DNA of 64,000 bases from Pseudolabrys taiwanensis (GTDB lineage Bacteria; Pseudomonadota; Alphaproteobacteria; Rhizobiales; Xanthobacteraceae): assembly GCF_003367395.1 (NCBI RefSeq), contig NZ_CP031417.1, forward strand, positions 1,612,001-1,676,000, given 5' to 3'. A model generated the notes under the pieces. The model saw only the letters and a program-made list of their open reading frames with translations. It did no database searches and was not told the origin of the DNA. Shown piece by piece: positions 14,429 to 24,077 of the stretch (its first letter is position 1; each line of letters starts with the position of its first letter). Made by a program: the position numbers and the translations under genes.

Positions 14429-16489
14429 ATGAAATCCGCCTGGAACGATGCCGACGCGAAGGAAGCCATTGCCCGCTACGGCAAAGCCGGCATCGGCGCC
14501 GACCTCGCTCTGCGCGTCTATACGACACGGCTGCTCGGCCGCGATCCGCAACTCGTTCTGCATGGCGGCGGCAACACCTCGGTGAAGACGCGGGTGACGG
14601 ATCTCAACGGCGAGGAGACCGACGTGCTCTGCGTCAAAGGCTCCGGCTGGGACATGGCGACGATCGACCCTCCTGGCATGCCGGCGGTGCGGCTCGACGC
14701 GCTCAAGCGTTTGCGCGCGCGCAAGGCCATGTCGGATGACGAGATGGTGCGCGTGCAACGCGCCAACCTCATCGATCCCGCCTCACCCAATCCTTCGGTC
14801 GAAACGCTGCTGCACGCCTTCGTGCCGCACAAGTTCGTCGACCACACCCACTCGGCCGCCGTGCTCGGCCTCATCGACCAACCCGATGGCCCGGCTCGGG
14901 CGCGCGAAGTCTATGGCGACCGCATGGGCCTCGTGCCCTACATCCTGCCCGGCTTCGGTCTCGCCAAGAAGTCGGCCGAAGCGTTCGATGCCGATCCGTC
15001 GGTCGAGGGGCTGATCCTCGAGAAGCACGGCATCTTCACCTTCGGCGCCGACGCGCGCGAAGCCTATGAACGCATGATCGCGATGGTCACGCGCGCGGAG
15101 GAGTATCTCGCGCGCGGCCGCAAGGCGGTGTTCGTCTCGGCGCAACTGCCGCAGCAGGTCGCGACGCAAACCGACATCGCGCCGATCCTGCGCGGCGCCT
15201 GCGCCCTCCCCGATGCCAAGACCGAAGGGGCATGGAAACGCTTCGTGCTCGACTTCCGCAGCGGCGCCGCTGTCCTCAACTTCGTCAACGGCGCCGATGT
15301 GTCGCGCTACAGCCAGGCCGGCGTCATCACGCCTGACCACACCATCCGCACCAAGAACTGGCCGCTCATCGCGCCCGCGCCCCGCGCCGGCCGGGAAGCC
15401 GATTTCCGCGCGCAGGTGCGCGACGCCGTCGCCACTTTCGTCAAGCACTATGAAGACTACTTCGCGCGCAACAATGCGCGCGTCGGCGGCGATCGCATCA
15501 TGCTCGACCCCGCGCCGCGCGTGATCCTGGTGCCGGGCCTCGGCCTGTTCGGTCTCGGCACCAGCAAGAAAGACGCGCGTGTCGCGGCCGACCTAGCCGA
15601 AGCCGCCGTCGACGCCATCACCGCCGCCGAAGCCACCGGCCGCTTCGAGTCGATTTCGGAAGCCGACATGTTCGACTGCGAATACTGGCCGCTCGAACAG
15701 GCCAAGCTCGGCAGCGCCAAGCCGTTGCCGCTGGCCGGACAAGTCGCGGTGATCACCGGCGCGGGCGGCGCCATCGGCGCGGCGACGGCGAAAGCCTTCG
15801 CGCAAGCCGGCGCCGAAGTCGCGCTGCTCGATCGCGATCTCACCGCGGCGCAAGCCAAGGCGAAGGCCATCGGCGGCGCGGCGCTCGCCGTGCCATGCGA
15901 CGTCACCGACGCGGCGTCCGTCGCCAAAGCCTTCGAGGCGGTCGCCGCGCATTTCGGCGGCGTCGACATTCTCGTCTCCAATGCCGGCGCCGCCTGGCAG
16001 GGCAAGATCGGCGAGGTCGACGAGAGCGTGCTACGCCAGAGCTTCGAGCTGAACTTCTTCGCGCATCAGAAGATGGCGCAGGGGGCGGTGAAGATCATGC
16101 GCGCGCAGGGCACCGGCGGCTGCCTGCTGTTCAACGTTTCCAAGCAGGCGGTGAATCCGGGACCGAATTTCGGGCCCTACGGTCTGCCGAAGGCGGCGAC
16201 CTTGTTCCTCGTGCGCCAATACGCGCTCGATTACGGCGCCGACGGCATCCGCGCCAACGCGGTCAATGCCGACCGCATCCGTTCCGGCCTGCTCACCGAC
16301 GATTTCATCAAGGCGCGCTCGCAGGCACGCGGCCTCACCGAGAAGGACTACATGAGCGGGAACTTGCTCGGCCGCGAGGTCACCGCCGAGGACGTCGCCC
16401 AGGCCTTCCTGCATCAGGCGCTGGAGTTGAAAACCACCGCCGATATCACCACCGTAGATGGCGGCAACATCGCCGCGGCCCTGCGGTAG
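14429..16489 (+). CDS. Bifunctional class II aldolase / short-chain dehydrogenase
   Basis: A 686-residue fusion resembling the bifunctional rhamnulose-1-phosphate aldolase/lactaldehyde dehydrogenase type enzymes of non-phosphorylated or RhaD-like sugar catabolism. The N-terminal ~400 residues are a class II aldolase fold (LVLHGGGNTSVKT, VKGSGWDMA, HKFVDHTHSAAVL, LEKHGIFTFG). The C-terminal ~260 are an SDR domain: GAGGAIGAATAKAFA for NAD(P), SNAGAAWQG, and Y-G-L-P-K as the YxxxK pair. ATG 14429 is favoured because GAGAGG lies 8 bases upstream. No neighbouring sugar transporter or rhamnose gene is seen, so the substrate is uncertain. Confidence 0.85.
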   Translation: MKSAWNDADAKEAIARYGKAGIGADLALRVYTTRLLGRDPQLVLHGGGNTSVKTRVTDLNGEETDVLCVKGSGWDMATIDPPGMPAVRLDALKRLRARKAMSDDEMVRVQRANLIDPASPNPSVETLLHAFVPHKFVDHTHSAAVLGLIDQPDGPARAREVYGDRMGLVPYILPGFGLAKKSAEAFDADPSVEGLILEKHGIFTFGADAREAYERMIAMVTRAEEYLARGRKAVFVSAQLPQQVATQTDIAPILRGACALPDAKTEGAWKRFVLDFRSGAAVLNFVNGADVSRYSQAGVITPDHTIRTKNWPLIAPAPRAGREADFRAQVRDAVATFVKHYEDYFARNNARVGGDRIMLDPAPRVILVPGLGLFGLGTSKKDARVAADLAEAAVDAITAAEATGRFESISEADMFDCEYWPLEQAKLGSAKPLPLAGQVAVITGAGGAIGAATAKAFAQAGAEVALLDRDLTAAQAKAKAIGGAALAVPCDVTDAASVAKAFEAVAAHFGGVDILVSNAGAAWQGKIGEVDESVLRQSFELNFFAHQKMAQGAVKIMRAQGTGGCLLFNVSKQAVNPGPNFGPYGLPKAATLFLVRQYALDYGADGIRANAVNADRIRSGLLTDDFIKARSQARGLTEKDYMSGNLLGREVTAEDVAQAFLHQALELKTTADITTVDGGNIAAALR

Positions 16490-16573
16490 AACAAAACGGT
16501 CGCTCGCTAATCTGTGATTGTCGCTTTCGCGCGACTTGCCTAGATTCTCCGGCAACAACGCCGGAGACAGCCC

Positions 16574-17410
16574 ATGTCCGCACTCGCCGAAGCCGACACC
16601 TATCCGCAGACCATCGAGCCGACGATCAACTATCTCGTCAACGACGGCACCGAGGTCTTCACCGGGACCACGAGCGAAGGCGGCACGCTCGACGTCAAAA
16701 GCGGCGGCAAGATCGATCCGCACAAGGTCGTCATGCACAACGGCCGGCCGCATGTCGATGAGTTCAAGCTCGACGTGGACGGCTTCCGCTTCGTGCGTCA
16801 CGACACGAAGATGCAGAACTTCCTTGATGCCGACGAGATCAAGCGTGTCTACTACCCCGAGGTGATCGAGCTCATCAAAGCCGAGAGCGGCGCCAAGCGC
16901 GTCGTCGTCTTCGACCACACCTTGCGCACCGCCGACGATGGCTTGCGCGAACAGCACAAGATCCGCGAGGTCGTGCAGCGCGCCCACAACGACTACACCG
17001 AATGGTCGGGCCCGCAGCGCGTCCGCGACATTCTGCCGGATGAAGCCGAGGAGCTGCTCAAGCGTCGCTTCGCCATCATCCAGGCCTGGCGGCCGATCCG
17101 CTATCCGATCGAGAACCACCCGCTCGCCATCGCCGACGCGCGCACCGTCTCATTCGACGATTTCATCCTGTCCGAACGGCGCTATCCCAACCGTATCGGT
17201 CAGACCTACGCCGTCGCGTACAATCCGAAGCACAAATGGTTCTGGTTCCCGCGGCAGGCGCGCGACGAGGCGCTGGTGTTCAAGGTCTATGACTCGGCCA
17301 AGGACGGCCGTGCCCGCTGGACCGCGCACACCTCGTTCGACGATCCGAGCGCGCCGCGCAACGCGCGCCCGCGCGAGAGCATCGAGATCCGCACGCTGGC
17401 GTTCTTCTGA
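16574..17410 (+). CDS. CmcJ/NvfI-family oxygenase-like protein
   Basis: A 278-residue protein of the CmcJ/NvfI (GA4 desaturase/AsaB-like) family, Fe(II)/2-oxoglutarate-type enzymes first known from cephamycin 7-alpha-methoxylation and fungal natural products. Visible features are FDHTLRTAD, VQRAHNDYTEWSG with the H-x-D metal motif, WRPIRYPIENHPLAIAD, FDDFILSERRYPNRIGQTY, and a late WTAHTSF.. RESIEIRTLAFF containing the distal His and Arg. It has no signal peptide. It follows the aldolase/SDR gene with an 84-base gap, so the two may be co-transcribed. The substrate is unknown. Confidence 0.78.
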   Translation: MSALAEADTYPQTIEPTINYLVNDGTEVFTGTTSEGGTLDVKSGGKIDPHKVVMHNGRPHVDEFKLDVDGFRFVRHDTKMQNFLDADEIKRVYYPEVIELIKAESGAKRVVVFDHTLRTADDGLREQHKIREVVQRAHNDYTEWSGPQRVRDILPDEAEELLKRRFAIIQAWRPIRYPIENHPLAIADARTVSFDDFILSERRYPNRIGQTYAVAYNPKHKWFWFPRQARDEALVFKVYDSAKDGRARWTAHTSFDDPSAPRNARPRESIEIRTLAFF

Positions 17411-17722
17411 GCCCGCGATCGCGGTCATCGCAGGACGCGTCATGGACGCAGACGCGTCATGGGCGCGTCCTGTTGCCATCCAGCAGTCGACACATGCCGG
17501 CGCCGTGTCGCGCGCCTGCTTGCGCGACGTTTTAGCCCTACCTCCGCACTACCACTGAATTCCGCAAACGTGCGAATCCCCGTATATGGTCGGGCAACCG
17601 ACCTGAAAGCACGGTCGACCTGCGGTCGTGCGGCCGATAACCGACTGATAACGTTGTCTAATCCGCCGCCATCCAGCGTGCCGTCACAGGCGCGGCAAGC
17701 CGTGCTAGAGAGAGGCCACCGC
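17411..17722. other. Non-coding gap (312 bases)
   Basis: It starts with a GC-rich imperfect inverted repeat (AGGACGCG...CGCGTCCT, about 17432-17471) that could end transcription of the oxygenase gene. The remainder shows no convincing gene; a ribosome site (GAGAGAGG) lies just before the next ATG. Confidence 0.4.
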
Positions 17723-18028
17723 ATGAACAAGGACCCGCGCATGACGTCCCGCACGCTGATCGCCGCTGCTTTCCTGCCACTGCTCCTGGCCGTGCCGGCT
17801 TCGGCCGCCACCAAGGAAGAGAAGATGGAGACCTGCAAGGTCGGCGCCGAGAGCCAGAACCTCACCGGCGCGAAGCAGCAGGCTTTCATCAAGCGTTGCA
17901 TGGCCGGCGGCAATTACGAGCCGCAGGCGCGCCGCGACGCGATGAAGAAGGGCGGCGCCAAGCCCACCGCCGCCAAGAAGCCGGCGGCGCCGGCCGCCGC
18001 GAGCGAGCCGGCCGAAGAAAACGAATAG
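17723..18028 (+). CDS. PsiF-repeat small periplasmic protein
   Basis: A 101-residue protein with a signal peptide (to about VPASAA, residue 27) and one PsiF-type repeat: TKEEKMETC...AESQNLTGAKQQAFIKRCMAG, with the two spaced cysteines. PsiF is a phosphate-starvation-inducible periplasmic protein of unknown activity in E. coli. The tail is Ala/Lys/Glu-rich and low complexity. GAGAGAGG seven bases before ATG 17723 favours this start over the ATG at 17741. No Pho box was recognised. Confidence 0.78.
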   Translation: MNKDPRMTSRTLIAAAFLPLLLAVPASAATKEEKMETCKVGAESQNLTGAKQQAFIKRCMAGGNYEPQARRDAMKKGGAKPTAAKKPAAPAAASEPAEENE

Positions 18029-18043
18029 TCGCGCTATGATGCC

Positions 18044-18084
18044 ACGCGCGGCGCTTCCACCGTGAGGCGCCGCGCGTTTGCTTT
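18044..18084 (+). terminator. Terminator after the PsiF-like gene
   Basis: A perfect 11-bp stem (ACGCGCGGCGC / GCGCCGCGCGT) with a 12-base loop, followed by TTGCTTT, 15 bases after the stop codon. Confidence 0.75.
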
Positions 18085-18270
18085 GCAAGCCGTTGGCCTC
18101 GGCCCTGCGGTGTCAGCCCGCCGCCATTTGCCATTCTAGGCCTGTGCTTTGGGCGCGCGCGGCCGCGGACCCGCCACGGCGGTGCCCTGCCACAAAGTGT
18201 GCATATTCTCTTCAGCATTCCTCAATGACCGGCCGTTACCGTCCGCCAGCAACACCGGACGGACACCTAC

Positions 18271-18684
18271 GTGGCAAACGCGCAACCCGTGAAGAGCTTG
18301 CGAGGACGCCTGCGACGCGGCAGCGCGATCTCGGCGCGGCAGCGCATCGAGGTCATGAGCCTGTGCGTCCTGTTCACGCTGGTCGTCGTCACGGCCGGTC
18401 TCGGCGGCTGGTTTGCCGGCCTCATCAATACGCGGCCTGCCCAGCAGGAGGCGGCGGAGCCCGCCCCGACCATCGATGACTTCCGCATCGGCTCGATCAC
18501 TTACGTGCCGGTCAAAGGCCCCAACTGCGAAGTCCACCGCTTCGACAATTTCACCGGCGCGGTGGTGCCGGACGGCTACGTCAATTGCGAGCGCAAGCTC
18601 AACCCGGAAGGCGCCGACCCGCTCGGCCCGGACACACAGCGCGGCGCCCGCATGAAGGCCGTGCTCGGCGGCTTCAAGAAGTAG
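18271..18684 (+). CDS. Unknown protein with a single membrane segment
   Basis: A 137-residue protein with a basic N-terminus (RGRLRRG), one hydrophobic segment (about 31-52, VMSLCVLFTLVVVTAGLGGW) and a soluble C-terminal domain of ~80 residues with two cysteines (PNCEVHRFDN, GYVNCERKL). The likely topology is cytoplasmic N-terminus and periplasmic C-terminal domain. I do not recognise the family. It is convergent with phaZ, whose stop is only 6 bases away. Confidence 0.7.
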   Translation: MANAQPVKSLRGRLRRGSAISARQRIEVMSLCVLFTLVVVTAGLGGWFAGLINTRPAQQEAAEPAPTIDDFRIGSITYVPVKGPNCEVHRFDNFTGAVVPDGYVNCERKLNPEGADPLGPDTQRGARMKAVLGGFKK

Positions 18685-18690
18685 ACCGCC

Positions 18691-19905
18691 CTACTCGCTC
18701 TGCAGGATGACGTTCTTCACCATCGGATAGATCTGGTTCTGCCAGGTCCGTCCGGAGAACACGCCGTAATGGCCGACGCCGGCCTGCATGTGATGCTTCT
18801 TGCGATAGGGCCGCAGGCTCGCGCACAGATCGTGCGCGGCGAGCGTCTGCCCGACGGCGCAGATGTCGTCCTTCTCGCCTTCCACCGTGAACAGCATCGT
18901 GCGCTTGATCGCCGCCGGCTCCACCTTCTGGCCCTCATAGGTCAGTTCGCCGAGCGGCAAGAGATGTTCCTGGAACACCATTTGCACGGTTTCGAGATAG
19001 AACTCCGCCGTGAGATCCAGCACCGCGAAATACTCGTCATAGAAGGCCTTGGTCTGCGCGGCCTTGGCGGTCTCGCCCTTGGCGATGTTCTGATAGAGCT
19101 CCTGATGCGCCTTGATGTGGCGGTCGATGTTCATGCTCATGAAAGCGGTGAGCTGGACGAACCCGGGATAGACGCGCCGGCCCGCGCCGCCATGCCGGAA
19201 CGGCACGCGCGCGATCAGGTTCTGCTCGAACCAGTCGATCGGTTTGGCCTTGGCGAGTTCGTTGACCTTGGTCGGATTGACGCGCGTATCGATCGGCCCG
19301 GCCATCAGCGTCATCGAACGCGGCTGCGCCGGATGATTGCCCTGCGCCATCACGCTCGCCGCCACCAGGGCGGCGACGCAAGGCTGGCACACCGCCACCA
19401 TATGCGCGCCGGGACCGATCTTCTCCAGGAAGCGGATCACGTGGCTGACATAATCGTCGAAGCCGAAGCGGCCCGCTTCGAGCGGCACGTCGCGCGCATT
19501 GTGCCAATCGGTGATGTAGACGTCATGTTCGGCGAGCAACGTGCGCACGGTGGCACGCAGCAAGGTCGCGAAGTGGCCCGACAGCGGCGCGATCAACAGA
19601 ACGCGCGGCTGCTCCTGCGTGGTCGCCTTCTTGAAATGCAGCAGCGTGCCGAAGGGCGTGACGTCCGCCGCTTCCTCGGTGACGGCGACCTCTTCGTTGC
19701 CGACCGTCACCGTATCGATGCCGTAGGGCGGGCGCGTATGGGTCAGCCCCGCGCGCGAGATCAACTCGTAAGCAGCCGTGAGATTGCTGAGCGCGGCCGG
19801 CCGCACGCCGTTCATATAGGCGCCCAGTGTCGTCGCGGCCATGCTGGCTAGCGAGCGCACCGGCATCATGATGTCGGAATGCGCTTGATACGCCTGATAA
19901 AGCAT
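18691..19905 (-). CDS. phaZ: Intracellular poly(3-hydroxybutyrate) depolymerase
   Basis: A 404-residue cytoplasmic PHB depolymerase that mobilises carbon-storage granules. It has no signal peptide. The alpha/beta-hydrolase core shows LIAPLSGHFATLLR, then VYITDWHNARDVP, then the nucleophile region VAVCQPCVAALVA, where a cysteine (173 or 176) replaces the usual lipase-box serine, as in Ralstonia-type intracellular PhaZ. It ends with QAGVGHYGVFSGRTW containing the catalytic His. The length is normal for the family. It is transcribed alone toward the gene at 18271. Confidence 0.93.
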   Translation of the reverse strand: MLYQAYQAHSDIMMPVRSLASMAATTLGAYMNGVRPAALSNLTAAYELISRAGLTHTRPPYGIDTVTVGNEEVAVTEEAADVTPFGTLLHFKKATTQEQPRVLLIAPLSGHFATLLRATVRTLLAEHDVYITDWHNARDVPLEAGRFGFDDYVSHVIRFLEKIGPGAHMVAVCQPCVAALVAASVMAQGNHPAQPRSMTLMAGPIDTRVNPTKVNELAKAKPIDWFEQNLIARVPFRHGGAGRRVYPGFVQLTAFMSMNIDRHIKAHQELYQNIAKGETAKAAQTKAFYDEYFAVLDLTAEFYLETVQMVFQEHLLPLGELTYEGQKVEPAAIKRTMLFTVEGEKDDICAVGQTLAAHDLCASLRPYRKKHHMQAGVGHYGVFSGRTWQNQIYPMVKNVILQSE

Positions 19906-20060
19906 TCATTCCCCGGCGGCCCCGGCAGACCGCGACAGCAGCCTAAAACATAAAATGTTGCGCTGCGAGACAAAAAAGTGCGGTTGGCACAGGCCGGCGC
20001 GTCCGCCCTGACTGCCGTCTTTATGGTACCGAGAGGTGTTATTCAGGAGCCAAACAGCCC

Positions 20061-20594
20061 ATGGCTGGCGTCATTGCCGACACGATCAGGATTGTCCTGA
20101 CCAATTTCACCCTCACTTTCTTCGTCCTGGGGCTGCTTGCCGCCGCCGTGGGCATCGCCCGCGCCGGCCGTCCCCGCACTGCGGCGCGGGTGATCGACAA
20201 GCTGCTCGCCTGGCATGTCTTGTTCAGCATCGGCTTGAGCAACCTCTACAATTTCGTCATGCACGCCTTTTTCGGCGAGATGACCGCCCGCTTCATCGGC
20301 TGGGCCGACAGCCCGTTTCAGTTCGAGGTGGCCGTCGCCAGCCTCGGTTTCGCGGCGGTCGGCTTTCTCGCCGCCTTCCGCAGCTTCGACATGCGGCTGG
20401 CCGCCATTCTCGGCCCGAGCATCTTCACGCTCGGCGCGGCGGCCGGGCATGTGCGCCAGATGATCGCCGCCCACAATTTCGCGCCCGGTAATGCCGGCCT
20501 GATCTTCTGGACGGACATCCTCATTCCGCTGTTCGGCTTTCTGCTGCTGTGGCTGCAATACCGCCACGGGCGTCCCGACAACGGACGCGTTTGA
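20061..20594 (+). CDS. Small integral membrane protein (DUF6790-like)
   Basis: A 177-residue protein with about five hydrophobic segments (around 15-32, 46-66, 87-112, 118-140 and 150-170). The ADSPFQFEVAVASLGFAAVGFLA stretch (positions 86-108) and the following GH.RQMI.A.NFAPGNAG are what I associate with the DUF6790 family of unknown function. AGGAG 11 bases before the ATG supports the start. No partner gene is nearby. Confidence 0.7.
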   Translation: MAGVIADTIRIVLTNFTLTFFVLGLLAAAVGIARAGRPRTAARVIDKLLAWHVLFSIGLSNLYNFVMHAFFGEMTARFIGWADSPFQFEVAVASLGFAAVGFLAAFRSFDMRLAAILGPSIFTLGAAAGHVRQMIAAHNFAPGNAGLIFWTDILIPLFGFLLLWLQYRHGRPDNGRV

Positions 20595-20597
20595 CGC

Positions 20598-20634
20598 CGC
20601 GCCGAAAGATCGGCCACGCCGCTCTTTCGGCGCG
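20598..20634. terminator. Perfect 12-bp hairpin after the DUF6790-like gene
   Basis: CGCGCCGAAAGA and TCTTTCGGCGCG form a perfect stem 4 bases after the stop codon. There is no T-tract on the plus strand, so termination would be inefficient or factor-assisted. Confidence 0.55.
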
Positions 20635-20711
20635 AGAAACTATTGAACGCCCTGTGCTTTCGTCTAAGCTCTCAGCGCCGGGTCACGACTGACAAGGGAC
20701 ATTAGCGCCCC

Positions 20712-21368
20712 ATGGCCACGGCTACCCTCACCATCGCCAGCAAGAACTACGGCTCCTGGTCGCTGCGCGGCTGGCTGTTGTGCAAGATGGCCGGCCTCGA
20801 TTTCGAGGAGCAGATCGTCAACAGCGACGATCCCTCGACCCGCGCCGAATTGCTGCTGCTGTCGCCGTCGTTCCTGGTGCCGTGCCTGACGCATGACGGC
20901 ATCAAAGTGTGGGACACCTTGGCGATCGCCGAATATCTCAACGAGATCCTGCCGCAAGCCGGCCTCCTGCCGGAGGACCGCGCGGCGCGCGCGCATTGCC
21001 GCTCGATCTCCGGCGAGATGCATTCCGGCTTCACCAATTTGCGCTCAGCCTTGCCGATGAACATCAAGGCGCATCATCCGGGCTTCAAGGTCTGGGTCGG
21101 CGCGCAAGCCGACATCGATCGCGTCGTGTCGATCTGGCGCGAGTGTCTGGCCAAAGCCGCCGGCCCGTTCCTGTTCGGCCCCTCGCCTGGCATGGCTGAC
21201 GCCATGTTCGCGCCGGTCGTGACGCGTTTCCTCACCTACGACGTGAAGCTCGACAGCGATTGCGCCGCTTATGCGCAGACGATCATGAACCTGCCGGCGA
21301 TGCAGGAATGGATCGACGGCGCCAAAGCCGAGCCGGATGAAGTCGTCGAACTCGACGTGGAGTTTTGA
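20712..21368 (+). CDS. Glutathione S-transferase family protein
   Basis: A 218-residue soluble GST-like protein. The N-terminal thioredoxin-fold half has NYGSWSLRGWLLCKMAGLDFEEQ with the Ser-Leu-Arg activation site region, the cis-Pro segment VPCLTHDG, and DTLAIAEYLNE, which binds the gamma-Glu of glutathione. The C-terminal helical half has FLFG.SPGMADAMFAPV. Likely roles are detoxification or small-molecule conjugation; the specific substrate cannot be read from sequence. It is transcribed alone, and a palindromic repeat follows. Confidence 0.88.
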   Translation: MATATLTIASKNYGSWSLRGWLLCKMAGLDFEEQIVNSDDPSTRAELLLLSPSFLVPCLTHDGIKVWDTLAIAEYLNEILPQAGLLPEDRAARAHCRSISGEMHSGFTNLRSALPMNIKAHHPGFKVWVGAQADIDRVVSIWRECLAKAAGPFLFGPSPGMADAMFAPVVTRFLTYDVKLDSDCAAYAQTIMNLPAMQEWIDGAKAEPDEVVELDVEF

Positions 21369-21374
21369 GGCAAT

Positions 21375-21508
21375 TGTCATCCCGGGCGAGCCAATGGGTC
21401 CGCGCGAAGCGCGGCCCCATGACAGGCTCCGCGAGACCCGGGATCCAGTACGCCGCAGCCTATCGATAGCACACGGCGTACTGGATCCCCGCTTTCGCGG
21501 GGATGACA
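21375..21508. repeat. Palindromic intergenic repeat (TGTCAT...ATGACA)
   Basis: A 134-base element bounded by TGTCATCCC and GGGGATGACA, with inner palindromic parts (CGCGAAGCGCG; GATCCCCGCTTTCGCGGGGATG). It has the same boundary pattern as the element at 29714-29819 and related ends to 42814-42921. It lies between the GST and beta-lactamase genes. Confidence 0.75.
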
Positions 21509-21586
21509 GAGTCATGCGTCTCGCAATCACCACAATGGCCCCGCTTCCTCCGTGCCGCTAGCGCTCTTGCGCGCCGTTGGCAAAAC

Positions 21587-22768
21587 ATGAGGAAGCCCTT
21601 GAGTCCTGTCGTGAAGATGGCGTCCGTCTTGGCCGCCCTGTCGTCCTGTCTGCTCCCGGTCACCGTCCAGGCGGCCGACGCTCCTCAAAAGCTCACCACC
21701 GCCGTCGATCAGGCCGTCCGCCCGTTGTTGAAGCAATATGACGTGCCCGGCATCGTCCTCGGCGTGACGGTCAACGGGCGCCAGCATTTCTTTGCTTATG
21801 GCGTCGCCTCGAAGGAGAAGCAGACGCCGCCGACCAAGGACACGCTGTTCGAGATCGGCTCGGTCAGCAAAACTTTCGCTGCGACCGTGGCCTCTTACGC
21901 GCTGACGCTCGGCAAGCTGTCGCTCGAGGACCATCCCAGCAAATACATGCCCGCGCTTCAGGGCAAACCCATCGACAAAGCCACCGTGCTCAACTTCGGC
22001 ACCTACACGGCCGGCGGATTGCCCTTGCAATTTCCCGGCCCGGTCAAAAACGACCGCGATATGATCGCTTACTTCCAGCAGTGGCAGCCGTCAGCCGCGC
22101 CGGGCACGCAACGACGTTATTCCAACCCGAGCCTCGGCCTGTTCGGCCACCTCGCCGCTCTGGCGATGAAGCGCGACTACGCGCAGATCATGGAGACCGA
22201 TGTCTTCCCCAAGCTCGGTCTCAATCACACCTACGTCCGCGTCCCGCAGGCGGCGATGGCCGATTATGCGTGGGGCTACAACAAAGCGAACAAGCCGATC
22301 CGCGCCAATCCGGGCGTCTTCGATTCCGAAACCTACGGCGTCAGAATCTCGGCGGCCGATTTGATCCGCTTCGTCGAGGCGAATATCCGTCCGGACACGC
22401 TCGAGCCCTCGATGCGGCGGGCCGTCGAAGGAACGCATATCGGTTACTTCAAGACGGGCGACATGGTGCAAGGGCTTGGGTGGGAGCAATACGCCTATCC
22501 GGTCACGCTGGACCGGCTGTTGGCGGGCAACTCCGAAGCGATGATCCAGCAGCCGAATGCGACGACGCAGTTCGGCGCGCCGCAGACGCCTTCGGGGCCG
22601 ACTCTGTTCAACAAAACCGGCTCGACGAATGGCTTCGGCGCCTATGCGCTGTTCGTGCCGGCCAAGAAAATCGGTCTGGTGATGCTGGCCAACAAGAATT
22701 TTCCAATTCCGGCGCGTGTCACCGCGGCGTACGCGGTGCTCGAAGCGCTCGACGCGGCGGCCCAGTAA
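21587..22768 (+). CDS. Class C beta-lactamase (AmpC-like)
   Basis: A 393-residue periplasmic serine beta-lactamase of class C. The signal peptide is about residues 1-30 (VTVQAADA). All three class C motifs are present: Ser92-Val-Ser-Lys95, Tyr178-Ser-Asn180 and Lys343-Thr-Gly. With an offset of 28 they fall exactly on the standard positions 64, 150 and 315. It should hydrolyse cephalosporin-type substrates in the periplasm. No divergent ampR regulator is adjacent, so expression is likely constitutive or otherwise controlled. ATG 21587 starts the signal peptide; the ribosome site is weak. Confidence 0.93.
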   Translation: MRKPLSPVVKMASVLAALSSCLLPVTVQAADAPQKLTTAVDQAVRPLLKQYDVPGIVLGVTVNGRQHFFAYGVASKEKQTPPTKDTLFEIGSVSKTFAATVASYALTLGKLSLEDHPSKYMPALQGKPIDKATVLNFGTYTAGGLPLQFPGPVKNDRDMIAYFQQWQPSAAPGTQRRYSNPSLGLFGHLAALAMKRDYAQIMETDVFPKLGLNHTYVRVPQAAMADYAWGYNKANKPIRANPGVFDSETYGVRISAADLIRFVEANIRPDTLEPSMRRAVEGTHIGYFKTGDMVQGLGWEQYAYPVTLDRLLAGNSEAMIQQPNATTQFGAPQTPSGPTLFNKTGSTNGFGAYALFVPAKKIGLVMLANKNFPIPARVTAAYAVLEALDAAAQ

Positions 22769-22814
22769 CCGCGCGTCGAATGTGAAGCTTTGCGTTCTCT
22801 GTCGTCCTCGCGCG

Positions 22815-22878
22815 CAGACATCGGGTTTACCCGATGTCTGCCACCGACAGTGCGCAAGTCGGCTAAAGCCGACTTGCG
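22815..22878. repeat. Twin-hairpin cassette, copy 1
   Basis: Two perfect 12-bp hairpins with 2-base loops: CAGACATCGGGT-tt-ACCCGATGTCTG (22815-22840) and CGCAAGTCGGCT-aa-AGCCGACTTGCG (22853-22878), separated by 12 bases and followed by ATGGGG. The same two-hairpin design occurs at 35382 and 38923. Confidence 0.88.
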
Positions 22879-22901
22879 ATGGGGCCCCATACGCCCTGCC
22901 G

Positions 22902-24077
22902 TCACCGTTTCAGCCAACTCCCAATCCTTCGCACCGCCTCATGCATCTCCTGCGCCGAGCCGGCGTAGCAGAAGCGCAGGTAATGCCGACCGTCGATCGG
23001 ATCGAAGTCGATGCCGGGCGTCGCCGCGACGCCCGCTTCGTTGAGCATGCGCTTGGCGAAGTCGAGGCTGTCGTCGGAGAAGCGCGCGATGTTGGCGTAG
23101 AGATAGAATGCACCGTCGACCGGCAGAAACTTGTCGAGCCCCGCTTTGGGCAGGCCCTCGGTGAGGATGCGGCGGTTCTCTTCGTAGCCGTGCTTGACCG
23201 CTTCCATCTCCTCGCGCCCGTCGAACGCGGCTTCCGCCGCGATCTGCGCGATGGTCGGCACCGAGATGGCGAGGTTCTGCTGCAAGCGCTCGATCGGCCG
23301 CACCAGAGGCTCCGGCGCCACCAGCCAGCCGATGCGCCAGCCGGTCATGCAGAAGTATTTCGAGAACGAGTTGATCACCACGGTCGACGGCGACAGCTTC
23401 ACCGCCGTCTCGGCGCGAAACGCATAATCGAGGCCATGATAGATCTCGTCGGAAATGACGCGGATGCCCTCCGCCTCCGCCGTGTCGATCAGCGCCTTGA
23501 GCGAGGCGGCATCCATCATGGTGCCGGTCGGATTGGCCGGGCTCGCCACCATCACGCCCTTGAGCGGCTTCTGGCGGTGCGCGGCGATCAGCCGCTCGGG
23601 CGACAAAGCCCAGCGCGTCTCCGGATCGGTCTCGATCAGCACCGGCTCGCAGCCGAGCGCAGTCAGAATGTGGCGATAGGGCGGATAGCCGGGATTGGCG
23701 AGGGCCACCCGGTCGCCCGGCTCGAACATCGCCAGGAACGCCAGGATGAAGCCGCCGGAAGAACCGGTCGTGACCACCACCCGCGCCGGATCGAGATCGA
23801 ACCCATAGGTCTCGCCATAGTGCCGGGCGATTCGCGCCCGCAGCGACGGCATGCCGAGCGCCTCGGTGTAGCCGAGCCGGCCGACGGCAAGCGCCGCCGC
23901 GGCGGCCTGTCGCGCGGTCGCCGGTGCGGGCGCGGCGGGCTGGCCGACCTCCATATGAATGATGTGCGCGCCCTCGGCCTCGCGCTGGGCCGCCGCCGCC
24001 ATGACGTCCATGACGATAAACGGCGGCACATCGCTGCGTTTGGAGGGAATCAAGAGCCGTTTCGCCACGTCGAGCAT
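22902..24077 (-). CDS. PLP-dependent class I/II aminotransferase
   Basis: A 391-residue fold-type I aminotransferase. Visible features are the GQPAAPAP substrate region, TTGSSGGF, the NPGYPPYR loop, ASPANPTG for PLP ring contacts, SDEIYHGL, and the Schiff-base lysine Lys240 in NSFSKYFCMTGWRIGW. The C-terminal arginine (YLRFCYAGS) that binds the substrate carboxylate is present. Such enzymes act on aspartate, aromatic or other amino acids; specificity cannot be assigned. It is transcribed alone, divergent from the M48 protease gene. Confidence 0.92.
   Translation of the reverse strand: MLDVAKRLLIPSKRSDVPPFIVMDVMAAAAQREAEGAHIIHMEVGQPAAPAPATARQAAAAALAVGRLGYTEALGMPSLRARIARHYGETYGFDLDPARVVVTTGSSGGFILAFLAMFEPGDRVALANPGYPPYRHILTALGCEPVLIETDPETRWALSPERLIAAHRQKPLKGVMVASPANPTGTMMDAASLKALIDTAEAEGIRVISDEIYHGLDYAFRAETAVKLSPSTVVINSFSKYFCMTGWRIGWLVAPEPLVRPIERLQQNLAISVPTIAQIAAEAAFDGREEMEAVKHGYEENRRILTEGLPKAGLDKFLPVDGAFYLYANIARFSDDSLDFAKRMLNEAGVAATPGIDFDPIDGRHYLRFCYAGSAQEMHEAVRRIGSWLKR

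Noticed and set aside
12994..14469. 491-codon frame antisense to the 3' end of rne
   Set aside because: Ala/Arg-rich mirror of the disordered RNase E tail, not a gene.
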